Below are positions 10,681 to 21,065 of a DNA stretch of 64,000 bases, in pieces. The notes beneath the pieces were generated by a model, which searched no databases, was not told the DNA's origin, and saw nothing but the letters and a program-made list of their open reading frames with translations. Made by a program: the position numbers and the translations under genes. The number at the start of each line of letters is the position of its first letter. Positions within the stretch are counted from its first letter, which is position 1. Source of the stretch: Piezodorus guildinii (taxonomy: Eukaryota; Arthropoda; Insecta; Hemiptera; Pentatomidae); contig CM041292.1 of NCBI GenBank assembly GCA_023052935.1, positions 132,570,951 through 132,634,950 of the forward strand, written 5' to 3'.

Positions 10681-11141
10681 GAACATTCAATAAAGCACCC
10701 ACTACCTTCCATTCATCATCCAGTTACTTTATTTCCTAAGTCTTTTAACACCTTTTTTTTATTCCATCTTAGTCGACGTTTCGGGGTTGTTTCCCCATTT
10801 TCAAGACTGAAACTGTTTTTTATACTTACATTATTGAATAAAATTACATTGTTTAAATATTTTTCTTTGAAAAATGAAGCTTAGCAATTTGTCAAAAATA
10901 TTTTAAACTAACTAATTTTAATTACCTTAATCCTTGCTACAACATTTTTCTTTATTCATTACATCTTATAGCACACTGCTACTTGTCTATTGGCTCACTG
11001 TTTCCATTATATTTCTATTTTAAACCTTTGTACCTTTCCAGTATTCCGGTGTAATCCTTATTACTTTTTATTTATTTTTATTTTTACCTCTATTAATTAT
11101 TTGTCCTAATTATGGTTCTTGGGCTATTGTTTTATTTATTT
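10681..11141 (-). repeat. 3' terminal repeat region of the Penelope-like element
   Basis: Downstream of the RT/GIY-YIG frame on the minus strand. Its outer part (CCTTCCATTCATCATCCAGT) corresponds to GACTTCCATTTGTCACTTAA in the inverted-repeat element at 17813-18175. It contains the hammerhead-like motif at 10772-10807. The outer boundary is estimated from that similarity. Confidence 0.65.
10772..10807 (-). ncRNA. Hammerhead-type ribozyme motif (degenerate)
   Basis: On the minus strand: TTGAAAA, then a GGGG...CCCC stem II, then CGAAACGTCGAC. The GAAAC box and GTC cleavage triplet are intact, with the short palindromic helix III (ACGT) typical of Penelope-element hammerheads. The CUGANGA box reads TTGAAAA, so conserved bases are altered and activity is doubtful. 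Confidence 0.6.
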
Positions 11142-12410
11142 TTAAAATTGTATCTTATTTATGATATCTGTATAATGAGTTCCTAAGTTTTTTGTATCTG
11201 TTTTATAATTTATTGTCCTGCTATTATTTTTGGTTATATGGATTGCTTCTAGTAGTTTTCTATTTCTATTATTTTGAGATGTATCTAAAATTACTGTGTT
11301 TTCGAAGTTAAATTTGTGTTGTTTTATTAAACTATGGGATGATAATGCTGTTGCATTTGTGTTTTTTATATTTTTACAGTTGGATATATGTTGGTTTATT
11401 CTTGTTTTTAATATTTTAGAAGTTTCACCTATATATATGCTTTCACAATCTTTGCAGTCTATTTTGTATATTACATTTTGCTTGTCCATTTTTTCTATTT
11501 TGTCTTTCATTTTGCTTAAATATTTTTCTAATTTGTTATTATTGTATAGGCCAAATGATATGTTTGGGTGATCATATTTTTTAAAAATACTTTTTATGGA
11601 TTCTGTCAATTTTGGGATATATGTTAGTTTGTGGTATTTCTTGCAATTACTGTTGATATGCTGTTTATCGGTTTTTACTTCTGACCTATCTATCATCTTA
11701 TCATCTTTGAAAAATTGAGTTATAAATTTTTGTTTTGGTTTTTTTATTTTATTGTTTAGATCTGTTTCTATGTTTTTACAATTTTCCTTTTGATTAATAA
11801 TTTTGTTATTATTTTTTGTTGTTGTTACTTCTTTTTCATAATTGTACCATAATTTATTAATAAGTATTTTTGGATAAAAATTTTCTTTTAATATGTTATA
11901 AATTTCCAATTTTACATCTTTCATGAACTTTTCATCTGTAAGTTCTATTGCTCTATGTATATAATTTCTAGCTGTGTTTATTATTTGTGTTTTTGGGTGA
12001 TTTGAAATATAATTTAATATCCTATTGCTACTTGTCTCTTTTTTAGTCCATTTTGTACTGATTATATTGTTATTTATTTGAATTTCTAAGTCAAGATATT
12101 TGATTTTATTGTTTATTGATTTTTCTATTGTAAATTGTATTTTTTTGTTGTAACTATTGAATATTTCTAAAATATCTGTATATTGGTTCTTATCTATTAT
12201 TATAATGAGGTCATCAATATATTTTTTTATTAATATTGGTTTAATTTTTAACTTTTCTATTTGTGTTGTTAATAGTTTATTTAAATATATCCCGCTAAGA
12301 TTCACCGATAAAACTCCCCCCATAGGTAATCCATTTAATTGTTTGTAATATTCATTTGTATATTTGAAATAATTATATTTCGTGCATAAATTTATTCCCT
12401 CAATGAACAT
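11142..12410 (-). CDS. Penelope-like RT / GIY-YIG endonuclease (5'-truncated)
   Basis: An open frame of 422 codons. Residues about 1-130 are the C-terminal part of a Penelope-type reverse transcriptase: LPMGGVLS at 28-35 and the catalytic YIDD at 64-67. A Lys/Asn-rich linker follows. The GIY-YIG nuclease lies at about 313-395: VIYKI at 313-317, Cys319 and Cys322, YIG at 326-328, the conserved Arg337 and Glu388. The Cys-x2-Cys in the GIY-YIG module is typical of Penelope endonucleases. Stops lie just upstream of Met1, and RT motifs before the GLPMG box are missing, so the element is 5'-truncated near 12425 where a ~0.9-kb repeat copy follows. The frame has no internal stop, which suggests a fairly recent insertion. 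Confidence 0.9.
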   Translation of the reverse strand: MFIEGINLCTKYNYFKYTNEYYKQLNGLPMGGVLSVNLSGIYLNKLLTTQIEKLKIKPILIKKYIDDLIIIIDKNQYTDILEIFNSYNKKIQFTIEKSINNKIKYLDLEIQINNNIISTKWTKKETSSNRILNYISNHPKTQIINTARNYIHRAIELTDEKFMKDVKLEIYNILKENFYPKILINKLWYNYEKEVTTTKNNNKIINQKENCKNIETDLNNKIKKPKQKFITQFFKDDKMIDRSEVKTDKQHINSNCKKYHKLTYIPKLTESIKSIFKKYDHPNISFGLYNNNKLEKYLSKMKDKIEKMDKQNVIYKIDCKDCESIYIGETSKILKTRINQHISNCKNIKNTNATALSSHSLIKQHKFNFENTVILDTSQNNRNRKLLEAIHITKNNSRTINYKTDTKNLGTHYTDIINKIQF

Positions 12411-12439
12411 TTATTTATTTATGTATTTTTATCATAAAA

Positions 12440-13356
12440 GAACAAAAAAAAAAACATAGGAATCACACGACTTTCACTTACCGCCGTTGTTAATAATCAA
12501 TTATGGAATTTATACAGTTAGCGATAAAAACGAATAAAAGTAATAAAGAATTGATTCAACTGAATTTCCATAGAAACATGTGTATTATTAAATAAATCTG
12601 CTATGTTATTATCTAAAATAATCAGTAATTTTTATCAGATATTCATCACTCTTTATTAACTTTTAGAGGCTTTTGTATAAGATAATATTTTTTTCTAAAA
12701 TCTTTAGCTTTCCAACGGTATATCATACATCTATATTAGTGTTCAAAACCACAAAAAATTGGATAAAAAAATATCTTCGCACTTTTCTCCTCTATTTGTT
12801 TATTAAATTCGATCAACTTGCATATTTAGTTGTTATTTATCAATGATGTGGCTAATTTTTGAAATATAAATTAGGTACTTAATATAAAAAAGGTACTTTA
12901 GAAGAAGAAAATTTAAAAAAGCACCATTTAAGCCCTGTCAGACTGTTTCAATCAGAATGAAATCTACAGCATATTAATTAGCATATTAGATTTTACATCC
13001 ATATAGCGGGTTTAATCAAAATCGTAAGAGCCGTTTTTGAGAAAATCGTAAAAAAGTACAAAATGCGTGGTAATAATGTTTTTTCACGTTAGCTGATTTT
13101 GATGAAAAAGTTTCTGAAATATCTCGACCGTATAAGTTGTCTTAAATATGAAATTTCAGCTTCGTACGACTTTTAGTTTTTGCGCTATACTTATCAGATA
13201 CGGACACCCACACAGACCCTTTTGTGAGACTTAGTTATTTGGACTTAAGGGATCCTAGAACGTGTATTTTCGGTGAAAACTCGAATACGAACATTTTCAT
13301 CATCACAAAACTTTCCCTTTCTATGTATTTCATATATGGGTAAGGGAAACTAAAAA
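12440..13356 (-). repeat. ~0.9-kb unclassified repeat, copy B
   Basis: The reverse complement carries all family landmarks, from CTTACCCATATATGAAATAC near 13340 to GGTAAGTGAAAGTCGTGTGA near 12462. The final block of the family consensus (TTGCCCGCACCAGA) is absent, replaced by a T-rich join to the Penelope 5' truncation point. No coding potential. Confidence 0.75.
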
Positions 13357-13425
13357 TAAAGCATAAATACAAAGTTACAGAAAGAATTTGAATAAACAAA
13401 AATTTGAAGAATATAAATAATTATT

Positions 13426-14328
13426 TTTACTTTCACTTACTATATATAGTAAGGGGAAATATTGCGATCGTGAAAATTTTCGAATTCCAGTTTTCAACGG
13501 AAATACACGTTTTAGGGTCCCCTGAGTCCAAATAACCAAGTCCCGCAAAAAGGTCTGTGTGTGTGTGTGTGTCTGTGTGTGTGTGGTAACTCCCGGGCGG
13601 AAACGGTAAGTCCTATGAAACTGAAATTTCATATTTAAGATTACTATACGCCCGAGACGTGACAAAACTTTTTTCATCAAAATGAGCTTACCAGAAGAGG
13701 CACTTCATACCATGCATTTTGCATCTTTTTTCGATTTTCTCAAAAACGGTTCCGACGATTTTGATTAAACTCGCTATATCGATGTAAAATTTAATGGACT
13801 TTAATATAATGTAGGTTTTATTTGGATAAAAATGGTCTGACAGGGCTTAAATGCCGATATTTTAAATTTTCTTCCCCTAAAGTACCTTTAATTTTGTAGA
13901 TTCAATAATAATCACTAGATTATCTTGTTAACGCTGATGAAAAACAGGTAAATATATAAATTGAATAAATTCGATACCCAACTAAGGGAGAAAACAGAAA
14001 AATACTTTTTTAATGCAATTTTTCGTTTTTGAACATAAGAGCAGTAATATAAACGTAAGATATACCGTTGGAAAGCTAAAGATTTTAGAAAAAATATCAT
14101 CTCATACACAAGCTTTTAGAGAGATGAGAAGAAGATAAAACTAACTGATTATTTTAGATAATAATATAATAGATTTTTTAATGAAACAAATGTTTCTATA
14201 TAAATTCAATTTGATTAATTTCTTAATAGTTTCACGTATTTTTATCTCTAACTGTATATGAAACTTCTTTCATTGATGTTAAAAATCAAGGTAAGTGAAA
14301 GTCGTGTGTTGCCCGCACCAGATTTTTT
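13426..14328 (+). repeat. ~0.9-kb unclassified repeat, copy C (complete)
   Basis: It runs from TTTTTACTTTCACTTACTAT to GTGTTGCCCGCACCAGATTT. A (GT)n run near 13555-13582 lies inside it. Copy B lies in opposite orientation about 70 bp away, so B and C form a head-to-head inverted pair. This is the best copy for defining both ends of the family. Confidence 0.8.
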
Positions 14329-14579
14329 TTACAATAGTGACTCTTTACTCAAACATTTAATAGAAAAAATCTTTCTTACCAATTTGTTTCTTTCATTCTG
14401 TCAAAAAAAGAATCAAACCTGTAACTAATAAAGACGAATTCTATATTCAGTTTTTCCATTTTAGAGGTTTTCCTTTTCCAATTTGTTCTAGACTGAAATT
14501 GAGCAGAACATATTGACCAACTATTCGGGAATACTAAACCAAAATACGTTTCTTCGGTAACAAAAAAAAATTATATAAT

Positions 14580-14905
14580 ATACTACTTTTGCCATCCTTA
14601 TTGGTTCCAAACCAACCTTGAATTCGCTTCCATATTTTCCGTTACTCTTTCTTAATAAAGTCCCTATCCAATTCCATAAAATTGATTAAAACCTAGGAGC
14701 CACTTTTAATCAAAACCTGTCCTGGAATAATCTTGCATCCCAAAAATCCATTCCCATACTTAAACAGCTCTATAGATTTCGCGAATCCTTTAAAAACCCG
14801 TCATCTACTTGTTTCCTCTGTTATCTTCCCCAATTTTGACTACGGTTGGCTGGTGTATGGAGGACTTACCGATAACTGGAAACAAAATTAAAATGTCTAA
14901 TGAAT
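14580..14905 (+). pseudogene. CR1-like LINE RT fragment, upstream piece of a split copy
   Basis: A broken frame encodes PNFDYGWLVYGGLTDNW near its end, matching IFPHLDYCCVVYGGLLTVLD of the LINE frame at 38741-40531. It is cut at 14905 by a poly(T)-headed insertion. The continuation of the same LINE resumes near 15886 (VRRQYFRGSYL). Confidence 0.7.
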
Positions 14906-14906
14906 T

Positions 14907-15885
14907 TTTTTTTTTTTAAATAAACTATTCAACTAATCAAAACACAGATATATTACAGTGCAAGTAGAAGTCACTATCCCACTAAGGCGAGCCCGTGTGT
15001 GGGAAAGGATTTCACCTGCGGCAATTCAATAAAAGTACAATAACAAACAGTAACAGTACACAGTATGATACAATACAATACTTAAATAATATAAAACAAT
15101 TTTATAAAGAAACAGTTTTTTATAAACACACTATACAGCAAAAAAAACTATATAATACATGAAAAATTTAAAATACAATTATAAAGAAACAGTAACACAC
15201 TACACAGCAAAACAGTATAATACATAGGGAATATAAAATACAATTATAAAGAAAAAGTAACACAGTATGAAGCAGTAATTGAATAAGCTTAAAAACTGTA
15301 AGGAATACATATACATATATAAAAGATATAAAATTAAGGCATGCAAATATAAAATTGAATTACATAATCCCAAATTAATACAAAAAACAATTATAAGAAA
15401 CAGCTAAACAGTACACAGAAATTAACTGTAATTGACTAAACCAAAAGCAATAAGGAATACAAATTCATATAATCAAGATATAAAATTAAGGCAAGTAGAT
15501 ACAAGATTGAATTACATGATAAGCAATATAAAGATACATAACATAATACACATTAAGAAATTGACAAAATCAAAAGTCAAAAAGAATACATATACTTGTA
15601 TAAAGGATAAATATCAGAATGAGTGACGCAGGCTGGCATTGACGACATGTCTATAGCGATCAGTAATTTGGATTAAATTATTCAGCAATTCTTCACCGAG
15701 GGATTTCGCCCACATTTTAACATTGTAGTAATAATTTGAATACTTTGGAGGATTTGTGTGAGAAAAATGAAAATTTGGAGGAATATTGTTGTACACAGTA
15801 GCAATGGAATAACAAGTCTGGTGTGGATTGTTTTATAAGATTTATTTTTTGAGCCCGTAGACGTGCTGAGTTAAAGTGGCTGTAT
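14907..15885 (-). mobile_element. ~1-kb retroposon 3' end (inverted partner of 19507-20520)
   Basis: It begins with poly(T) (a poly(A) tail on the minus strand). It carries GGCGAGCCCGTGTGTGGGAA, the inverse of the block at 20412-20431, and many degenerate ACAGTAACA/ATAAAA sub-repeats. The far end encodes, on the minus strand, NSARLRAQKINLIKQSTPD and then a frame with HTNPPKYSNYYYNVKMWAKS (15614-15796). This looks like the end of a retroposon ORF, but I do not recognise the clade. It is inserted in the CR1-like LINE. The right junction is uncertain by about 20 bp. Confidence 0.6.
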
Positions 15886-16345
15886 CCTTATGTTCGACGG
15901 CAATATTTTCGCGGTTCTTACCTATTCTAAAGCTTAAAAAATAGAAAACCTTCGTACATAACTGTGCTCCTCACCCTCCGCTCTGACATCCATTCGTTAA
16001 ACACTAGAACCCAATCAATTAATATACTCCATCACATAGAACTGCATCCATTCACAAATCCTTTCTCATTTGCTCCTTATTATTTTGTAATTCCTTGCCT
16101 ATCTCTATTCATAAAACCCTCTCTCTCTCTTCATTAACTACATTAATCTCAATCTTCCGTTCTACTGTAAATATGTATCTATAGTATAAATATATTTATA
16201 TATAAGTGAATGCTCCAAGTGTATTTAAGTGTATTGTTTTTTCTTATTTAAAATTAACTGGACAATAGGAAATTTTTGTTTTCATTGTTCTTGTTCTAAC
16301 AGGACTTGGTCCTAGAATAAAGATTTATTTTCATTACTTTTGATC
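15886..16345 (+). pseudogene. CR1-like LINE 3' piece (continuation of 14580-14905)
   Basis: It contains VRRQYF, then a decayed C-terminus matching 45340-45560 (CCCTCCGCTCTGACATCCAT block) and a 3' UTR ending GGACTTGGTCCTAGAATAAA, the shared tail of this LINE family. About 35 codons expected between this piece and 14905 are missing. Confidence 0.7.
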
Positions 16346-16521
16346 TATAATTAATTAAATATCGTTATTCCAAGTTAAGATTTTCTCTGTTCCCGTTAAT
16401 CTTTAAACAATTTTTCTAAAGATTATGGCATTAGGAATAGTCAATGCAGCTAAAATAAAATAAAATATTTAATTCTATTGGTGGAATCGGCTTATATTTA
16501 TATTCATTCATTCACTAATAA

Positions 16522-16817
16522 GGCAGCGGCGTGGTCTAGTGGATAGAGCGCTAGTCTGCTGTGCTTTGGGTCCTGGGTTCGAATCCCGGCTGAGGCAGAA
16601 TATTATTTATTCTGTTAATTCAGTCGGGGGGCGACCCTAGGATATGGAACCCAGCCTCTATAATGTGGGTACCATAATTAAAATAATTAGTAATAAGTAA
16701 AATATGCGGCTGAGCGTGATTAAGACCTTATCACCTCATTGCACTGCCGTTGGCCTAGAAACAGTACGAATCTCTATATGTACTGAGCCCAAGAACCCTC
16801 CATAGGTTGTAGTGGAA

Positions 16818-16850
<33 letters not shown>
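16522..16850 (+). mobile_element. tRNA-derived SINE (family 1) with poly(T) tail
   Basis: The tRNA-like head has an A box TGGTCTAGTGG at 16532-16542 and a B box GGTTCGAATCC at 16576-16586, which act as an internal RNA polymerase III promoter. The body contains GAACCCAGCCTCTATAATGT and CACTGCCGTTGGCCTAGAAA. The element ends in about 29 T residues (16821-16849). Reverse-oriented copies lie at 37695-38085, 22535-22720 and 23145-23330. It is not a functional tRNA gene, because the anticodon and acceptor arms do not fold properly. Confidence 0.85.
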
Positions 16851-16861
16851 CATTAATAAGG

Positions 16862-17135
16862 AATTCAGACGTGGCTCTTAATTTTAGTGAGAAAGTTTTT
16901 GTAACATCTCATACGTATACTCTTCTAAAATATGAAAATTCAGTTTTATATAACTCATAGTCTTCGAGCTAGATTTACTACACACACACACCTTTTTTGG
17001 GGACTCAAGGAGCCCTAAAACATGCATTTCCGGTGAAAACATGAATTTTCGCGATCGCAATACTTTCTCTTAATATATATTATATTATATAGTATTTATA
17101 TATTATATAAACTGGTAAGTGGAATTAAAAATGAG
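16862..17135 (-). repeat. ~0.9-kb unclassified repeat, copy D (partial)
   Basis: The reverse complement contains AGAGAAAGTATTGCGATCGC, a GGAAATGCATGTTTTAGGGC block and the AACATCTC region, i.e. only the first third of the family. An expanded TATATA stretch lies near the terminus. Confidence 0.65.
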
Positions 17136-17239
17136 TATCAGAAAGAGAGACTACTAAGATAGCGATTAATTTAGGAAAAATATAAAGGTTCTTGTAGCTT
17201 GAAAGAAGAAGCAAGAAAGTTAGGGATGGGCATAGGAAA

Positions 17240-17310
17240 GAAACGGAGGGCGGGGTAGCTGAGCAGGTAAGCGGGCGTTGCTTTCAATACGCGTTGCCCA
17301 GCAACAGAGA
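17240..17310 (+). repeat. Fragment of tRNA-like SINE family 2
   Basis: GGCGGGGTAGCTGAGCAGGT and then GCGTTGCTTTCAATACGCGT match the head of the SINE at 43334-43545. Only the A-box half is kept. Confidence 0.5.
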
Positions 17311-17639
17311 ACCAAAAAATAAAAATAAAGCACCAACAATACTTATTACAAAATAATGAAAAAAAACAACTAACAATGCCCCTCTTTCTTCCCATCGGAA
17401 AGCATTTTCTTAGAATAATATCGAATGAGCCTTTGAGACCCTCCTTGAGTAAAAGGTTATTCAGAAGGAAGAGTCACAGCATTTCATTTTTAATTAGCGA
17501 GTCTGAACACATCAGACCTTTTTGTTTATATTACGGAAGGCATTGGTATCGCGGCTATTTTATATTGTATACATTAAACAGAAAATTTAATGCAGTGATA
17601 ATAATAATGTAATGTGATAAAATCATATAATCAATTTAA

Positions 17640-18868
17640 GAATTTATAAATACATGTAGAAATAAAAATAAATTGTTTAAGAATTAACTAAATTAATTCT
17701 CAATAGGAACATGTGTTTTATTAATTTTAATCTACAAAAATCAGTTATTTTTATCGACTTTTCATCACTCTCCATCACCCTTTACATTTTCATGTATCAT
17801 ATAATATTTTAAACACTTAAAAGAGCACACATTGACTTCCATTTGTCACTTAATCACTTTATTTTATAAGCTTTTCATGTTTATCGACGTTTCGGGGCTG
17901 TTTCCCCATTTTCAGGACTTATGTTTTTCATTATATAAATGATTTTTCATATATCACCCATCATTGTAATGAACACCAATAAGTACAAATAGCAGTGTGT
18001 CATGAAATAAAATGATGGGTGATACATGAAAAATCATTTATATAATGAAAAAAATAAGTCTTGAAAATGGGGAAACAGTCCCGAAACCTCGACAAATATG
18101 AAAAGCTTATGAAATAAAGTTATTAAGTGACAAATGGAAGTCAATGTGTGCTCTTTTAAGTGTTTATATTAAGAAAAACTTCCAAAAAAATTAAAAAAGA
18201 AAAATAATATTTTATCTAAAATCAATAGCTATCCAACGGTATATTATACATCTACATTACTATTCTTGTGTTCAAGAACACGAAAATTGCATAAAAAAAT
18301 ATGATTCCACTTTTCTTCTTAGTTGTTTATCAAATTCGCTCAACTTTGATATTTAACCGTCCTTCATCAGTGCTATTAAGATGATATGGTTAATCTTTTG
18401 GAATGTACAAAATTAAAGGTAGTTTAAAGGAAGAAAATTTAAAATATCGGCATTTAGGCCCTGTCAGACTATTTAAACTAGAATTAAACTTACATGATAT
18501 TAAAGCCTATTAATTTTACAACGATATAGTTAGTTTAATCAAAACGTTTGAGCCGTTTTAGAGAAAAACGTAAAAAGGTGCACAATGCATGGTATAAGTG
18601 GCTCTTCTGGCAAGCCGATTTTGATGAAAAAGTAGCTGTAACATCTCGGGCGTATAGTTGTCTTAAATATGAAATTTCAGTTTCGTAAGACTTTTCGCTT
18701 TTGCGCTAGACTAACCACACACACAGAACATTTTTCGGGACTTGGTTATTTGGACTCTGGAGGCCCTAAAACGTGTATTTCCGTTGAAAACTAGCATTCA
18801 AAAATTTTCACGATCGCAATACTTTCTCTTACAATATATTTTATATATAGGTAAGTGAAAGTAAAAAT
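17640..18868 (-). repeat. ~0.9-kb unclassified repeat, copy E, split by an insertion
   Basis: The right part (18180-18868) carries the family landmarks in reverse (ACTTTTCGCTTTTGCGCTAG, TTTTCACGATCGCAATACTT) and ends GGTAAGTGAAAGTAAAAATC. The left part (about 17640-17812) carries the other half. A Penelope-type inverted-repeat element (17813-18175) sits between, so the repeat is the older of the two. The GGTAAGTGAAAGTCG end at the low-coordinate side is not recognisable. Confidence 0.7.
17813..18175. mobile_element. Penelope-type inverted-repeat element with two hammerhead motifs
   Basis: Arms of about 160 bp (17813-17973 and 18009-18175) are inverted copies around a short spacer: AAACACTTAAAAGAGCACAC at the left edge, GTGTGCTCTTTTAAGTGTTT at the right. 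Each arm holds a hammerhead-like core. The left-arm motif (minus, 17885-17918) has CTGAAAA, stem GGGGAAACAGCCCC and GAAACGTC. The right-arm motif (plus, 18061-18093) is TTGAAAA...TCCCGAAACCTC, mutated at the cleavage triplet. The arms resemble the terminal repeat of the Penelope-like element at 10681-12425. No ORF lies between them. Confidence 0.75.
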
Positions 18869-18869
18869 C

Positions 18870-19500
18870 ACTGGATTAACTTTTATCACAAAATGATGAT
18901 ATTAATTATATTATTTTTCTTGAAAAACGTTTACGAAAAGTTATTTAATCACACTCGATTCCCAAGTATGCCTCAACCCGTTGAAGGATCAGGTGCCCAT
19001 ATACTGGTTATAGACCCAAAAGAGTCTTCCGGTGCCAATGTCGATCCCATGTCGGTATGGCAGCATAAATAAATAATACGCTTGTACCGGAGGAATGGGG
19101 AGAGGGAGGAGTTATAAGTCAAGTGTCTTATTCACTGTGTACCACTCAAGTTTTCTTTTTTTTATAGTGGACATTTGGGTTGCACCATGAGATATATTCA
19201 AAGTAATAAAATAGAAGAGGCAAAATAAAAGGAAATAGCATTAAAAAACATATCTGCGATATTATTGTTAACTCAATTCTTATAATCCAAAAATTTAGTT
19301 ATTAATGTATCTTACATATAAAACTAAATTTTCCTTCGGTAGACGTAAGATGGCGGTATCAATAAGAAAACTGTCTTTATTTATTTATTTTAGTGGAAGT
19401 ATTATAAAACATTTATTCGCCTCATATTTTATGAAGATTCTTGACTTTCTTCAAAACAACCTCTAATATTACATATTGTTTACATATTATACTTATATAA
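18870..19500. other. Unassigned DNA
   Basis: No coding motif. A small GC-richer stretch lies at about 18970-19110. No repeat shared with the rest of the window was noticed. Confidence 0.4.
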
Positions 19501-19506
19501 TATAAG

Positions 19507-20494
19507 GAAAAAGCCACTTTAACTCAGCACGTCTACGGGCTCAAAAAATAAATCTTATAAAACAATCCACACCAGACTTGTTATTCCATTGCTACGTGTA
19601 CAACAATATTCCTCCAAATTTTCATTTTTCTCACACAAATTCTCCAAAGTATTCAAATTACTACTACAATGTTAAAATGTGGGCGTAATCCCTCGGTGAA
19701 GAAAAAATTGCTGAATTATTGAATCCAAATTACTCATCGCTATAGACATGTCGTCAATACCAGCCTACGTCACTCATTCTGATATTTATCCTGTGTACAA
19801 GTATATGTATTCTTTATTGACTTTTGATTTTGTCAATTTCTTACTGTGTACTGTGTTATGTATCTTTATATTGCTTATCATGTAATTCAATCTTGTATTT
19901 ACTTGCCTTAATTTTATATCTTGAATATATGAATTTGTATTCCTTATTGCTTTTGGTTTAGTCAATTACAGTCAATTTCTGTATACTGTTTAACTGTTTC
20001 TTATAACTGTTTTTTTTGTATAAATTAGGGGTAATGTAAATCAATTTTATATTTGCATGCCTTAATTTTATATTTGCATGCCTTAATTTTATTTTGCATG
20101 CCATAATTTTATATCTTGTATATATGTATATGTATTCCTTACAGCTTTTAAGCTTAGTCAGTTACTTTTTTTATAATTGTATTTTATATTCCTTATGTAT
20201 TATATTGTTTTTGCTGTGTAGTGTGTTACTGTTTCTTTATAATTGTATTTTATATTTCTTATGTATTATATATTTTTTTTGCTGTATAGTGTGTTACTGT
20301 TTCTTTATAAAATTGTGTTGTATTATTTAAGTATTGTATTGTATCATACTATATACTGTTACTGTTTGTTATTGTACTTTTATTGAATTGCCGCAGGTGA
20401 ACTCCTTCCCCACACACGGGCTCGCCTTAGTGGGATAGTGACTTTTACTTGTACTGTAATATGTCTGTGTTTTGATTCAAATAAAGAAGTTTAT

Positions 20495-20520
<26 letters not shown>
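19507..20520 (+). mobile_element. ~1-kb retroposon 3' end (inverted partner of 14907-15885)
   Basis: This is the direct-orientation copy. It opens with a broken frame encoding NSARLRAQKINLIKQSTPD, then degenerate TTATATTTGCATGCCTTAAT-type repeats, the GC-richer block ACACACGGGCTCGCCTTAGT, and a poly(A) tail at about 20490-20520. Both copies start at nearly the same 5' position, so either this is the full length of a short nonautonomous unit or the two arose by one duplication. Confidence 0.6.
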
Positions 20521-20525
<5 letters not shown>

Positions 20526-20809
20526 GTCAAAGGATGTTAACAAAGAAATAAAAAGTGCGGAGGAATTCATAGTTATGTTACCTTTACTTATTAGAGGTTG
20601 CTTTATCTTATGAAATTTGAAAATTATTAGGATTTCTTTGAAAAAATTAATCCTTTTGATTTTGAGGCAAATGTATTTATTTTGGAGTCCTTAAGTGTTA
20701 CCAGAAATGATAAATGCTTTAGTAAAACATACCATTGTAAATTAAATGATATTTTTAATGCTCCTTTGTAAAAGCCATAACCTGTTTGAAACTGAAAAAC
20801 CAAGATTAC

Positions 20810-21065
20810 GCCAACCTTTAATTTCACCAAAATCGACTTACCAAAAGTCCCAATTAGTAATATTCATTCTACAACTTTCTAAAATTTTCTCAAATTAAGC
20901 TCAAATAGTTTTCATAATACTATCATTATCAATGTTATGTTAAATATCAAATAGAGTTTATCCTGATTGAAACTTTCTGAGAGGGCTAAATTGCCGATTT
21001 TTCAAATTTTCCTCATCTAAATTACTTTTAATTTTGTTAAATTTTTTACATTACATTGGAACCAT
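20810..21065 (+). repeat. ~0.9-kb unclassified repeat, copy G (degraded)
   Basis: It retains CAAAATCGACTTACCAAAAG, a GAGAGGGCTAAATTGCCGAT block and TAAATTACTTTTAATTTTGT in the right order. Both ends are missing. Confidence 0.55.

Noticed and set aside
16522..16600. Functional tRNA gene
   Set aside because: A and B boxes are good, but the acceptor arms do not pair and the unit recurs with a shared body and tail, so it is a SINE head.
17376..17612. 78-codon plus-strand frame
   Set aside because: No domain. It lies between repeat copies and shows no coding features.
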